From positions 32,024,133-32,088,132 of the forward strand of contig CM059975.1 of NCBI GenBank assembly GCA_030490835.1: a stretch of 64,000 nucleotides of DNA, written 5' to 3'. The translations under genes were made by a program, and so were the position numbers. The DNA comes from Annona cherimola. Lineage: Eukaryota; Streptophyta; Magnoliopsida; Magnoliales; Annonaceae. Numbering within the stretch: the stretch's first letter is position 1; each line of letters begins with the position of its first letter. This document shows positions 45,485 through 55,506 of this stretch, piece by piece. The notes under the pieces were generated by a model. That model was not told where the DNA came from, did not search any database, and was given only the letters and a program-made list of their open reading frames with translations.

Positions 45485-45736
45485 ATGGCGACGGAGTGGG
45501 AGAAGGAGGGGGCGGTGGAGAGCAGGGGATGGGTACTGTCATCCTATGTCCGAGAGGGCCTGCCGACGTCGGAGCATCTGAAGATCCAGACCGTCCGTTT
45601 GGAAGTGGGCGAAAATTCCATCCCACATGGCCATGTTGCAGTGCAGTTACTCTGGCTCTCTGTCGATCCCTATCTTCGGACCATGATGAGCGGCCACAAA
45701 GATGGCCTTTACCTCCCTCAATACCACCTTAACCAG
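45485..45736 (+). pseudogene. orphan first exon, NADP-dependent alkenal/double-bond reductase-like
   Basis: The 84 codons from ATG 45485 end at AACCAG|GTAATC, a good donor. The peptide (WVLSSYVREGLPTSEHLKIQ, VAVQLLWLSVDPYLRTMM, SGHKDGLY) matches the N-terminal exon of plant 2-alkenal reductases, medium-chain dehydrogenase/reductase enzymes that reduce C=C bonds of reactive carbonyls with NADPH. The rest (Rossmann fold, AxxGxxG-type motif) was not found in the next kilobases before transposons take over, so I call it a truncated gene. It could instead be exon 1 of a gene with a very long first intron extending far right. The exon itself has no defect and its base use is gene-like. Confidence 0.7.
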
Positions 45737-46957
45737 GTAATCAAAACCAAAATTCATATAGGATTATTTTTATTTGTTTGGACCTCGATCCCGTCAGTCC
45801 GGCCAGAAATCGAATTTTTTTTTTTTTTAAAATTCTTTTGAATTTTGTTGTTGTGGTAGTTTTTTTTTTTTTTTTTTAATATCTATGCCAGCGACATGCG
45901 CAATGATATCCGGCCTCTCCCTTTTTTATTTTTTTAAAATATTTTTTTATGCATATGACAAACCTACTTAAATATTACACATTGGGAAATTTAGCAATTT
46001 TGGATTTTTTATTTTTTATATTTTCAACTCAACCTAATTATATTTCGCCACCACGTTGGAAACCTAATAGTAACACGACTGCCGCATGCATGATCAGCCG
46101 GTGTTGGAAATGTGGTAGCAGTATAGTCTACTTGATTATTCATGGAGCATTCACTGAGGAGGAAATGCAAGAATATTGTTAGATGTTTGTTAGAAGATTA
46201 TATAGAAATTGTTGGAATGTCTTAAAACTTGATTGTAATACTAGATAAGATAATTATAAAATACATATTCATAAAAAAGTACATATTCGAAGGTAAGACT
46301 CTTTGCCCATTGCGCTAAGTAGCACGTTGATGATTTTTAAAGTTTTAAAATTTATCAAAATAAAGTACTAAATAATTTATAAAAATAGTTAAATGTCACG
46401 TAGCCAAAGATTTAACTGGGCCTGCATAGATATAAAAAAAAAAATAAAATTTGCTAGGTCTCGAGGCCGTCCTGATCTTCTAGCTGGAAGGAATCCCAAC
46501 CCAAACAATGCCTTTGTTAATTCGAAGCCTCTTAATTGCTTTAATTCGGCAGCTTCCTTTGCTGTGATAATATTATAATGTTTTTAGCTCAATTAATCAG
46601 CATTTTAAAAAATATTTAACCATGCAAATCATTCGTTATTGATCTCTTTGCAATGGAATTTAATTCAATGGAACTGTTCCAGCTAGGTAGATGTGTTGTT
46701 TTGGCCCACTTTGAAATAGAATCAAAATTCAGCTAATCATATTGTTTAGGCTCCATTCGCTAAAACGATTTGATGGGAAAGTCGTTTTTTTAACTCTCTT
46801 TTCACACTTTTTCAAAAAATAATTTTACATTTACTTCTTCATTTTTTTCTATCTTTTAATTATTTTTCACACAAATATAATATCTATTCATATTTTGTTC
46901 CTCTTATATAACATTGCCCTTATTCGTTCAAAAAATATTCAATTTTCTACTTCTGAC
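45737..46957. other. no further exon recognised
   Basis: T-rich stretches (45815-45940) and AT-rich DNA. Short ORFs at 45949-46182 and 46393-46578 have no family resemblance and no conserved motif. No second exon of the reductase was found. Confidence 0.45.
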
Positions 46958-47869
46958 CAATGTTGTCAGAACCGAACCGGTCATTGAACCGGTAAAGGAA
47001 CTGGTCTGGTTCAAACCGGTTCGAATTCGAACTGGTGACGTCAGCATGACATATTTTATATTTATGATATTATAAATTTTAAATAAATATATTGATAAAA
47101 TTATTTTTTCATTTTTCATAAATCCTAAATATATATGTTAGATTTTAAAAACCACAATATAAGTATAAAACATGTAGAAGGGACGGGAGCAGGCTGTAGT
47201 AGGGACGGGGGTAGGCCGCAACAATCACACATACATATATATTATTTGTGCTTTCTGATAATTCTAAAAATTTTCATATAATTTCATATTAAATTCATAC
47301 TTTTTGAGTATAAAAATGTTAATTAAATACAGATTTTATGTGAAATTTCGTGAAAATTACATTTTTCATAATTTTTTTAATTTTGCTATAAAACGGGTCA
47401 TTTTGCAATTTTTTTTTTGAAAATATAAAATTATGAACCAATAGGCTAGAATAACATTGAAATTTGTATTAGCTTATTGATATAATTTAGGCAAATTTAT
47501 AAAATTATTTAATTGGAAAAATCATACATATATGATTACAATTATATTTTAAAATATGAGGAACAAAATATATTATTATATTTAGATAAATTAAATTAAA
47601 GGATAAAGTGAATTAAACTAAGATGATATATGATATTATTGAAATTATTTATCAAAGAATTACTATTTAAATTCGTATTTAAATTCGCTGCACGAACACC
47701 GAACAGCCATGCACCACCGGAGCACCATTTCTGGTACTCCATCACCCCCAAATCCAGCGCCGTCCACTGCATCAGGCTCAAATGGAAGCAGCGAGCGTCC
47801 ATTTTTCAGACAATCCAAGCAGTGTCGTCCAAGTTTGTAATGATCGGACGACAGCGGACAGTCACGACC

Positions 47870-47965
47870 CTGCTCATCGCCGGAAATGGAAAGCAGGCTG
47901 CTGCTCTGCTCGTCGCCGGAAGTGGTCGCTGGCTCGCTGCTCTGCTTGTCGCCGGAAGTTGTCGC
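47870..47965 (+). repeat. short tandem repeat in the hAT element, unit about 33 bp
   Basis: Three units built on GCTGCTCTGC(T)CGTCGCCGGAAGTGGTCGCTGG-type words. Confidence 0.6.
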
Positions 47966-48105
47966 TGCACAATGTCGTCATCGCCGAACGCCGATCGGAC
48001 GAGGGGAAGATGACTAGACGACGTGGTCGCTGATCGCAACAGGGGGCTTCTCCGATTTGGGGCTCGACCTCGCTGGAAGCCTAGAAATGGATGAAGACCG
48101 CGCTG

Positions 48106-48272
48106 CCTGGAAGACGAGACCTCGGTGCCAGGCCTAGGGAAGACGAGACCTCGGCGCCAGGCCTAGGGAAGATGAGACCGCGCCAGGCCTGAGGAAGACG
48201 AGACCACGCCATTGCGCCAGGCCTGAGGAAGATGAGACCCACCATTGCGCCAGGCCTAAGGAAGACGATCTG
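48106..48272 (+). repeat. minisatellite in the hAT element, five to six units
   Basis: Units of about 30-40 bp centred on GGAAGACGAGACC(T) and GCGCCAGGCCT(A/G)(A/G)G, with length variation caused by an extra CCATT. Confidence 0.8.
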
Positions 48273-48484
48273 ACGGGGGACAGCGGAGCGGACTCACGAC
48301 TCACGAGCACGACGTCGGAAATGTTTTTTTTATTCACCGAACCTGCTGAATCGGTTGCTTACGGTCCAATCGGGATGTCCGGTTCGACGGTTCAGGCGGT
48401 TTTATACAATCAAACCGAACCGCTTATATACGAACCGGACATTTGACCGGTTCCCGGTCCGGTTCTGACAACACTGCTTCTGAC

Positions 48485-50430
48485 CTACCCACATTACCTG
48501 ACATGGCCGAAGAAAATAAACAAATTTGAAAAATAGGATGGTTAAGTGACATGAACAGCGGCGGGGTAGTTTCTTAAAGAAAATACCCAATTAATGACTA
48601 TTATTTATAAATAAAAATTCTAAATCATCCTTATGGCATGAGTTGAATTAGACTTGCGGACAATGTAGTTTTTATTATGCATTAGTTGAATTGACTCATA
48701 TACGTGGATAGAATGATTTTATAAAGCATAGTTTAAACTTAAACCTGTAGGTAATGCAATTTTGTCAACTCATTTAAAGGATAATATTGTCATTACAAAA
48801 TTTATATTACAACTATTGATAGATTTTTTATTCATTTGTTAGCTTATGGTAATGATAGTCTAAAACATAAAGAGAGCAAATTTATTGGATTTAAAAGGTA
48901 AATACGCAAAACTCATTGTCGAAAAGCAAATATGCAAAGTTAAAGAGAAAAATACAAAATTTCCACAAGCTACATTTTTTTGAAAGAATGCACTTAAAAA
49001 ATTGAAAAACACGGAAATATATTCACTTAAAGGTTATTATAATTTATAAAATCATGTGTGCATATGAATTTTTTTTTTGAAAATTAGACACTTTTTGATA
49101 ATAATATGGTAGAAAGAGTTCGATTTTCATTTTTTTTAAAATTTAATATTTCATCTTACTATTCTAATTTTCATTTTCATCACCTTATTTCAATCATTTT
49201 CTTATACATTTATCTTATTTCTTTCTGTTTTACCTTTATCATGTGACATTATTATCATGGTTTTAAATATTCTTTCTGCTTCCCTGTTCTCTCCCTGCCC
49301 ACATTCAAAACTGTATAGATGATATTACACAGCATTTTAAAGTCTATATATCAATTAAATCATTTATTATATTAAAGATTTTACATTTTATTGAGGCACC
49401 TGCAAATGTTTTATTTGTACGAAAATTCATTTTCTGGTTAAAAAAATCGTAAGTTTGCAGATTTTGCGTCGGTCAAAACAAGCACTGAATTAATTTCTCT
49501 AGCAATTGCGGGAGAAAGAAGAAACAGCATGCGATAGCTAGCATGCTTGTGCAGGATATTGGTGAGAAGTCACATCGCAGAAAGAGCTGTTGAGCGTGTC
49601 GTGTGCAGCTGTGGGCATGCTCTTAAGAAATGTGATTTGGTTAGATACCGATCACAGCGGAGATGCACACAATAAAATAAGATAAAAAATAACAATAAGA
49701 TCAAACACAAGAAGAAGACACTAAAATTTACGTGGAAAATTCTTCAAATCAAAAAAGAAAAAACCTCACACATATTCACTACTAATCCACTAGAATAAAC
49801 AGGTTATAGAGATACACATAGAATACCTCATACATATTCTCCGGATGTTTCACATATACCTAAACAAGAACACTCTGATAACCCCATTTCTCACGTCCCA
49901 ACGGGACACCTTCCAAGGTTCCATTGAATCCCCAACTGATCCACCTATAAATATAATTCCTCTAGGCTTTTACGCAATCCTAGTCTTACACAACTGAACC
50001 ACGTAGGATACGCAGTCCGGTCTATTCAAAATACAAGACAAACCTAACACATGCGATAGCTAACATGGTTTTGTTGGATATTGGTGAGAAGTCACATCGC
50101 AGTCAGAGTTGTTTAGCTAAACAAAGCTCGTTATCCCCGGACTAGCTGCCTGTGGCCCTAAAGTGACAAGAAAAATTTTCATCATACTCGTGACATCTGA
50201 GCAATATTTCTTTTGTACTCAATGCGTTTCAGTAATTTTCTTTGTAACCACAATATTTCACTTATAATTCCCTCCTATACCTACGATATTACCGACCATC
50301 TGTTAAATGGATAGGGTTGGCCGTTGCATGGGTTAATTATTTACACGCATAAATCTTCTAGGTTGGTATGGAATGGGGTGCTAAATTTGGAAAAGAGTCC
50401 TGGAAAGGGGTAAAAACGAAAGAAGAGTTA
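48485..50430. other. intergenic, one spaced direct repeat
   Basis: A segment of about 65 bp (GCATGCGATAGCTAGCATG..., GATATTGGTGAGAAGTCACATCGCAG) occurs at about 49526-49590 and again at 50051-50115. The DNA between has LTR-flank-like words (AAATTTACGTGGAAAATTC, 49728) but no ORF. An old insertion or duplication is possible. Confidence 0.45.
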
Positions 50431-50790
50431 GGTAAAACTAAACATGGATGTAGGGGTTGTAACAACAAATTGGATGGGCCATGGAGTAGCTATTAGAGAT
50501 GAACAAGGGCATTGATGTTGGGTTGAAATGAATGAAGTGGTACCTTTGAAGATGGAAGCAAAGGCTACGGTTTTGGGCGATCTTGATTTAACCCATGTGG
50601 AAATAAAAAGTGATTCCATGGCATTGATAAATTGCTTAAAGGAGGAGGATAGAATTATGTCAAACTTGGGTTATATTGTACATGAAATCTGAAGCTTAAA
50701 AGAAGCTTTCAACAGGTTTGTTTCCTTCATGTCCTTAGGTCCGATAGTCACTGTGCCCATCGATTGGCAAAGCTAGCAGTGACGATAGAG
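50431..50790 (+). pseudogene. decayed LINE-type RNase H
   Basis: Frames read LNMDVGVVTTNW, then GVAIRDEQGH, MEAKATVLGDL, THVEIKSDSMALINCLK and, further on, a VPIDW-like end, the order of the plant LINE/RVT_3 RNase H (NxDG, ARDxxG, ExEA, SDSxxL). The first Asp motif is altered and stops occur at about 50513 and 50692. Not functional. Confidence 0.7.
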
Positions 50791-50954
50791 GGAGATGGTG
50801 GATTATGGAGGTGTGAAGCCTTAACTAGTATACATGCTTCTCTTAATTTGGATGAATTATCCTTTGCTGTATAGTGATGTGGGTGCTTGCTACCTCTGCT
50901 TTTTGTGGTCAATTGAGGTTTGGGAGGCACAACTGTATTCCTGTATATCGAAAA

Positions 50955-51350
50955 ATAAAACTAGACTAAACTTGAAATTAAATAAGTGGAAAGATATTCT
51001 AGAATTTAATAATTGTAGAATTAGTTTTACAAAAACTGATAATACGAAATGTAACTTTAGTAGTTGTGAACACTTAGATGAAACTAATTAAGATTCCAGA
51101 TCGAATAGCACAAAGAATAAATCAATTTTGGCATTTATGATCAATAGTTCAAGAGAATAAAAAAATTGAAAAAGATTTCATAAATCGAATGTAGGAAAGA
51201 TAGAAGAAATGACGAAGTGCCTCAAGAATTTTATATAACTATTGAGTTTCAATTAAATTAAAAGAAAATTTTTATAAGATTGAAATTCTACCAACTATGC
51301 TTTGGGGTGGAATATTGGGCATTTAAAGAACAATATACATATAAAATGAG
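50955..51350 (+). pseudogene. RTE-type LINE RT remnant
   Basis: LNLKLNKWKDILEFNNCRIS, then FTKTDNTKCNFS match the RTE RT segment after the catalytic centre (LNxKLExWxxALExxGxxISxxKTEY). Frameshifted pieces such as KFYQLCFGVEYWAFKEQ near 51283-51330 match the following AMLYGxExWxxxKxQ. It is the upstream neighbour, in family order, of the tail found in intron 5 at 26940. Confidence 0.7.
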
Positions 51351-52296
51351 AATTTTTTAGGTAAATTTTATATAACTTATTTTTTTAAAAGAAAAAGGTA
51401 AATTTTCACAATATGGAGCCAACAAGAAAAGAAAAGAAAATTATTCAAAATAAAAAATAAGAATCATTTAATGGGGTTGAGGTTGTGGATTGTATATTTT
51501 AAATGGGTGCATACGAAATTAAAAATATAAGTGGCACGGAAGAATCTTAGTTTCAATATTATGGAGGTGTTACGTGAATTTTAAATCTTTAGGTTTGCAA
51601 ATTTATATTTGACATCTTGCAGTTTTTTATTCGCATTTTAGATCCTACAACATTTTTGTTTGCTGCATTTTAAACCGTATTGTTAACAACCATTAATTGC
51701 ACTGTCTAAAAATGCAAATATAAAAATCTCAAGGTCTCATTTACAATTATCAAAGTTATGGGTTATAAAAATGTAAAAAATCAATTTAAATCTATAACCG
51801 AAAATAAAAAATATATACTAAAAGTTTTATCTTTATAAATTTCATCGTATGAAATAAACCATTTTGATGTCATTTAAATTTTTGTAAATTCTTATAATAG
51901 TGATCTAGAAAAAACCTTTAATTTGGGGTAGAGCTTCTATTTAGTATTTTATTTTGAATTTTAAAAATAGATGAAATGCACATATTGTCTTGCATTATTT
52001 CGAAATTTGAAAATGGATAAATTTTGTCTATTACTAGAAAAATTTCAAAATTGCTAAATTTAACATGATGGAAAATTTAGGTAAGGCTAGTGGCAGCAGA
52101 TCGGGGACCATAAAAAATTGATTTTCTCTTGTCATAAAAGGAAAACTCAAAAAATTTGTTTAAAGTGTAAAATAATTTTCAAAATAATTATCGGGTCATA
52201 AATTAATTTATTAACTTTCAAAATACGTGTCAACAATAGATTATTAAAATTAATTTTCTTATATTAAAAAATATAACGGTATCTTGAAAATATCAA
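51351..52296. other. AT-rich intergenic DNA, nothing recognised
   Basis: No ORF, RNA gene or element ends were seen. Confidence 0.5.
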
Positions 52297-53060
52297 CAAA
52301 ATTTATTTTTAATAATATTCCTTATTTTAAATAAGTCAATATTAGAACTTGAATTTCCTTCTATTATAAATAAAAATAAACCCTTAAAGAGAAGTGGTCA
52401 TGTTAGCCGGGGCTGACTTAGCCTACCTTAGAAAAATCGATTTATAACAATTTTTTTACTTTTTTCTTTGTATACTTGTTTATCTAAGTTTATTTAACAT
52501 ATAAACTAAATTTTATTATTTTTAAATATGTGTATATATCTTTTTGAACATCAAAAAATTTTATTTTTAATAATATTCTTTAATTTAAATAAGTCAATAT
52601 TAGAACTTGAATTTCCTTCCATTATACAATAAAAATAAAGATAAACCTTTAAAAAGAAATGATCCTATTAGCTTGGACTAAGCAAATGTATGACTTAGCT
52701 TATTTCAAAAAATCAATTTAGAACACTTTTTTTTTTTTGCTTTTTTCTTTATACACTTGTTTATCTAAGTGTACCTAACATATCAACTAGATTTTGCTAT
52801 TTTTGGGTATGTATATATTTTTTTGAGATTTTTTAACATAGAGGTATTTTAAATATATATATACACAGATGTTTAAAAATTTCAAAAGAATATATATATA
52901 TATACATATTCAAAAATAGTAAAAGTTCGTTTATATGTTAAATATACTTAGATACATAATTATACAAAGAAAAAATCAAAAAAGTATTTCAAATGAGTTT
53001 TTTATGATGGGCTAAGTGAGACATTTGCTTAGCCCTAGTTAAATGGATCATTCTCCATCT
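52297..53060. repeat. tandem duplication containing a partial and a complete foldback
   Basis: TTTATTTTTAATAATATTC, AAATAAGTCAATATTAGAACTTG and AATTTCCTTC at 52300-52360 repeat at 52560-52620. After unit 1 comes only the left half of a GATCCTATTAGC-type foldback (52387-52555). After unit 2 comes a complete one (52653-53060; CTAAGTGTACCTAACATAT, TTTGCTATTTTTGGGTATG and inverted partners). Confidence 0.75.
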
Positions 53061-53365
53061 TTAAAATATCCAAAAACTTATTCTAAATACATCTATTTGG
53101 TTTCTTTTAGATTTGCACATTCTCATGTTTAAAAATATTGAAAATTTTCTTCACTGATCAAAAAATTAAATTTCTTTAGTATTTAAAATATAAGAAAATA
53201 TCTTTTAATTTAAAAAATTCTTCGGATTAAATAAATCAATTTAGTTTCTATTAAATTTTAAATTTTTAGGGTCAATAATATTAAAATTTACTTTTCCTTT
53301 GCTATATAAGAAAAAATTAATGACCGAGATAGTCCAGGTTAAATGAACCATTATATAGCCTTAGA

Positions 53366-53945
53366 AAAAAAAAATTCTATTTTTAATATTTTAAAATTTT
53401 GATATAATTGTTAGTGTACATGTATTTGATTTATGATCAAGTTTTACCATTTTTGGAGATGTATATAATTTTTGAATTTTTAAATATAAGGATGTTTAAG
53501 TCATTTTCACCTTTAAAATGAGTAAATCACCTTTATGTGTAAAAATTCTAAAAAATAAGCACATATCTAAAAATAGTAAAATTTGATTTATAGATTAAAT
53601 ACATATAGGGTGTATTTGGAAAGTGATAAAACTTTTGAATGAAAAATTTCCAGTGTAAAAGTTTTTGAAATGTGAGAAAATGACGTGATATGATAAAGAT
53701 AATAATGAAGAATAAAGATAATAAAATTAAAATAGATAGATTAGTTATATGAGTAATTATGTAGAAATGATTAAAACGTAAGATAGTTGTAGAAAAAAGT
53801 GTGAAGAAATAATTAAAAAATAAAACAGCCATGGAGAGTGAAAAGTTTTAGATTAAAAAGTTTTATGGTTGAATAAACAAATTCCCAAATAAACACATTT
53901 AAAAATGGTAAAACTTTTACATGTTTGGAAAACAAAAAGAAGGTT
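53366..53945. mobile_element. foldback element (shared core) split by a Tourist-like MITE
   Basis: Left AATTGTTAGTGTACATGTATT and AAGTTTTACCATTTTTGGAG pair with AAAAATAGTAAAATTTG and the end of the right arm, which is interrupted at 53608 and resumes with AAAAATGGTAAAACTTTTAC. Confidence 0.6.
53608..53897 (+). mobile_element. Tourist/Harbinger-like MITE inside a foldback
   Basis: Left end GGGTGTATTTGG and decayed right end CCAAATAAACACA. The interior AAAATGACGTGATATGATAAAG and GAATAAAGATAATAAAATTAAAATAG matches the family. No clear TSD. Confidence 0.7.
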
Positions 53946-54096
53946 TTGTGGCCGGCCCAGCCTAAGAGGATTATGACTGACTTTTATATATGTGGTATTA
54001 CCTAAATATTTCTCCTAGTACTTTTTAAAATTTATATAGTATTCTATTTTAAATACCTTAATAAACCTTTGCCCGACCCTGAGTCGGGATCTGGTC

Positions 54097-54430
54097 GTAT
54101 GCTCCCGAGTGCATACACCTATTTTTTAAATTTTTTTGAAATTTTTTTTACAAGATTGTTAATCTAAGTGTATTTAATATGTGCATCAATTTTTACTATT
54201 TTTGAAGTATTTTAGATATTTATTTTTGATTTTTGAAAATTAGTGGCATTTTAGATAATTTAAAATTACTAAAATGCCTAAAATGCTACTATTTTTAAAA
54301 ATCCAAAATAAATGTCTAAAAATCTCTAAAAATGGTAAAAATTGATACACATGTTAAATATAATTAGATTAACATATGTGTAATTTTTTTTAAAAAAGTA
54401 AAAAAACAGGTGTATGCACCCGGGAGCATT
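54097..54430. mobile_element. foldback element (shared core, CCCGGGAGCATAC ends)
   Basis: GTATGCTCCCGAGTGCATACACC and GGTGTATGCACCCGGGAGCAT pair. The arms carry GTTAATCTAAGTGTATTTAA and an inverted partner. The cleanest member of its subtype. Confidence 0.75.
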
Positions 54431-54433
54431 GGG

Positions 54434-54800
54434 TCTCAATGCTCCTGGGTGCACCTAGTCAGCACCCCTTGAGCCCGACTTGGATTGATTGGCAGTTGTT
54501 TTTTCAAGTCGCGTTATGCTTGGTTGACTCGGAACCAGTACGACCTTGATTGGTTTATGCCCTTCCTCTATATGCGGGTATGGTTTGGAGTCTTGGAAAA
54601 AGTTTAAAAATTTTGTCATCTCAATGCTCCCGGGTGCACCTGATCAGTGCCCCCCTGAGCCCGAACTGGATTGATTGGAAGTTGTTTTTTGAAGTTGCAT
54701 TATGCTTGGTTTACTCGGAACCAGTACGACCTCAATTGGTTTAAGCCCTTCCTCTATATGCAGGTATGGTTTGGAGTCTTGGAAAAAGTTTAAAAAATCT
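54434..54800. repeat. tandem duplication, period 185 bp, two copies
   Basis: TCTCAATGCTCC begins at 54434 and 54619. Each copy continues through GAGCCCGA, TGGATTGATTGG, CTCGGAACCAGTACGACC, CCCTTCCTCTATATGC and GTTTGGAGTCTTGGAAAAAG. Not coding as far as seen. Confidence 0.88.
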
Positions 54801-55083
54801 ATTAGCTTAGCTCCTTATTTAACCTTGTTTAGTGCACATTGCATATTTAACCTTTAAAAGATTTTAAAGCTGTTTAATTAACCTTGTTTAATAGGAGTAC
54901 AACAAAACCTATTAAGAAGTTCAACCAATTTTAATAAGCTTGAAATGAGATTTATTAAATGAGTAAAGCCCTGCAAAGTGCGTAATAATATATAAACTAG
55001 TTTAATAAGTATTAATTAAATTTTAAAAATAGATTTAAATCCGTTCGAAACTTTATCAAGACTCATTAAACAATTGCCACTGA
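54801..55083. other. intergenic spacer
   Basis: AT-rich, nothing recognised. Confidence 0.4.
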
Positions 55084-55312
55084 GCAATTAGCCTAGTCGT
55101 AAACCCATAAGGCCTACATATAGCTAATCGTGTTTCAAATCTCCTCTCCTATTAGAAAGGAGTTTTACCACACAATCTCCCTAAAATGGGGGTTTTTATA
55201 ATTTCCCCTTTGAAAGCGAGGTTTTTAGAAAACATGTTATAGAAAAATTCCCTTCATAGTGTGAGAGTTGTGAATGTGCCCCATTATAATATCAAGATGT
55301 CACATTATACAA
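55084..55312 (+). mobile_element. tRNA-derived SINE, second copy
   Basis: Box A-like TAGCCTAGTCG (55089-55099) and box B-like TGTTTCAAATC (55131-55141), then the same body order as 21605-21855, ending GTTGTGAATGTGCCCCATTA and CACATTATAC. Confidence 0.75.
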
Positions 55313-55506
55313 ATACCGATTTAAAAAACTTATTAAACAATTTAAATCAAACTTAGTTTTAATTTAGTAGGAGTTATTATTTTTTAATGTTGTTGGTAAA
55401 AGTGTAAAAGTCTAAACCACCCATAAATGGTTTTCGAAAGTGTTTACCATGAATTACATTAGAATCATATATATATTTTTTTCGATAGAAAGGACAACAT
55501 CTATCC

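Larger units (their letters stand above)
46958..48476. mobile_element. non-autonomous hAT element (1519 bp)
   Basis: The inverted ends CAATGTTGTCAGAACCGAACC and (right, inverted) CAGTGTTGTCAGAACCGGACC start with the hAT-type CARNG. The 8-bp TSD CTTCTGAC is at 46950-46957 and 48477-48484. Sub-terminal arms have several ACCGGTT-type words. Inside, an AT-rich half is followed by a GC-rich half (47690-48310) with minisatellites. There is no transposase. An open frame at 47630-48013 is driven by GC content and repeats and resembles no known protein. Confidence 0.85.

Noticed and set aside
47630..48013. 127-codon ORF in the hAT element as a protein gene
   Set aside because: Built from a tandem repeat and GC-rich sequence, no family resemblance, no transposase motif.
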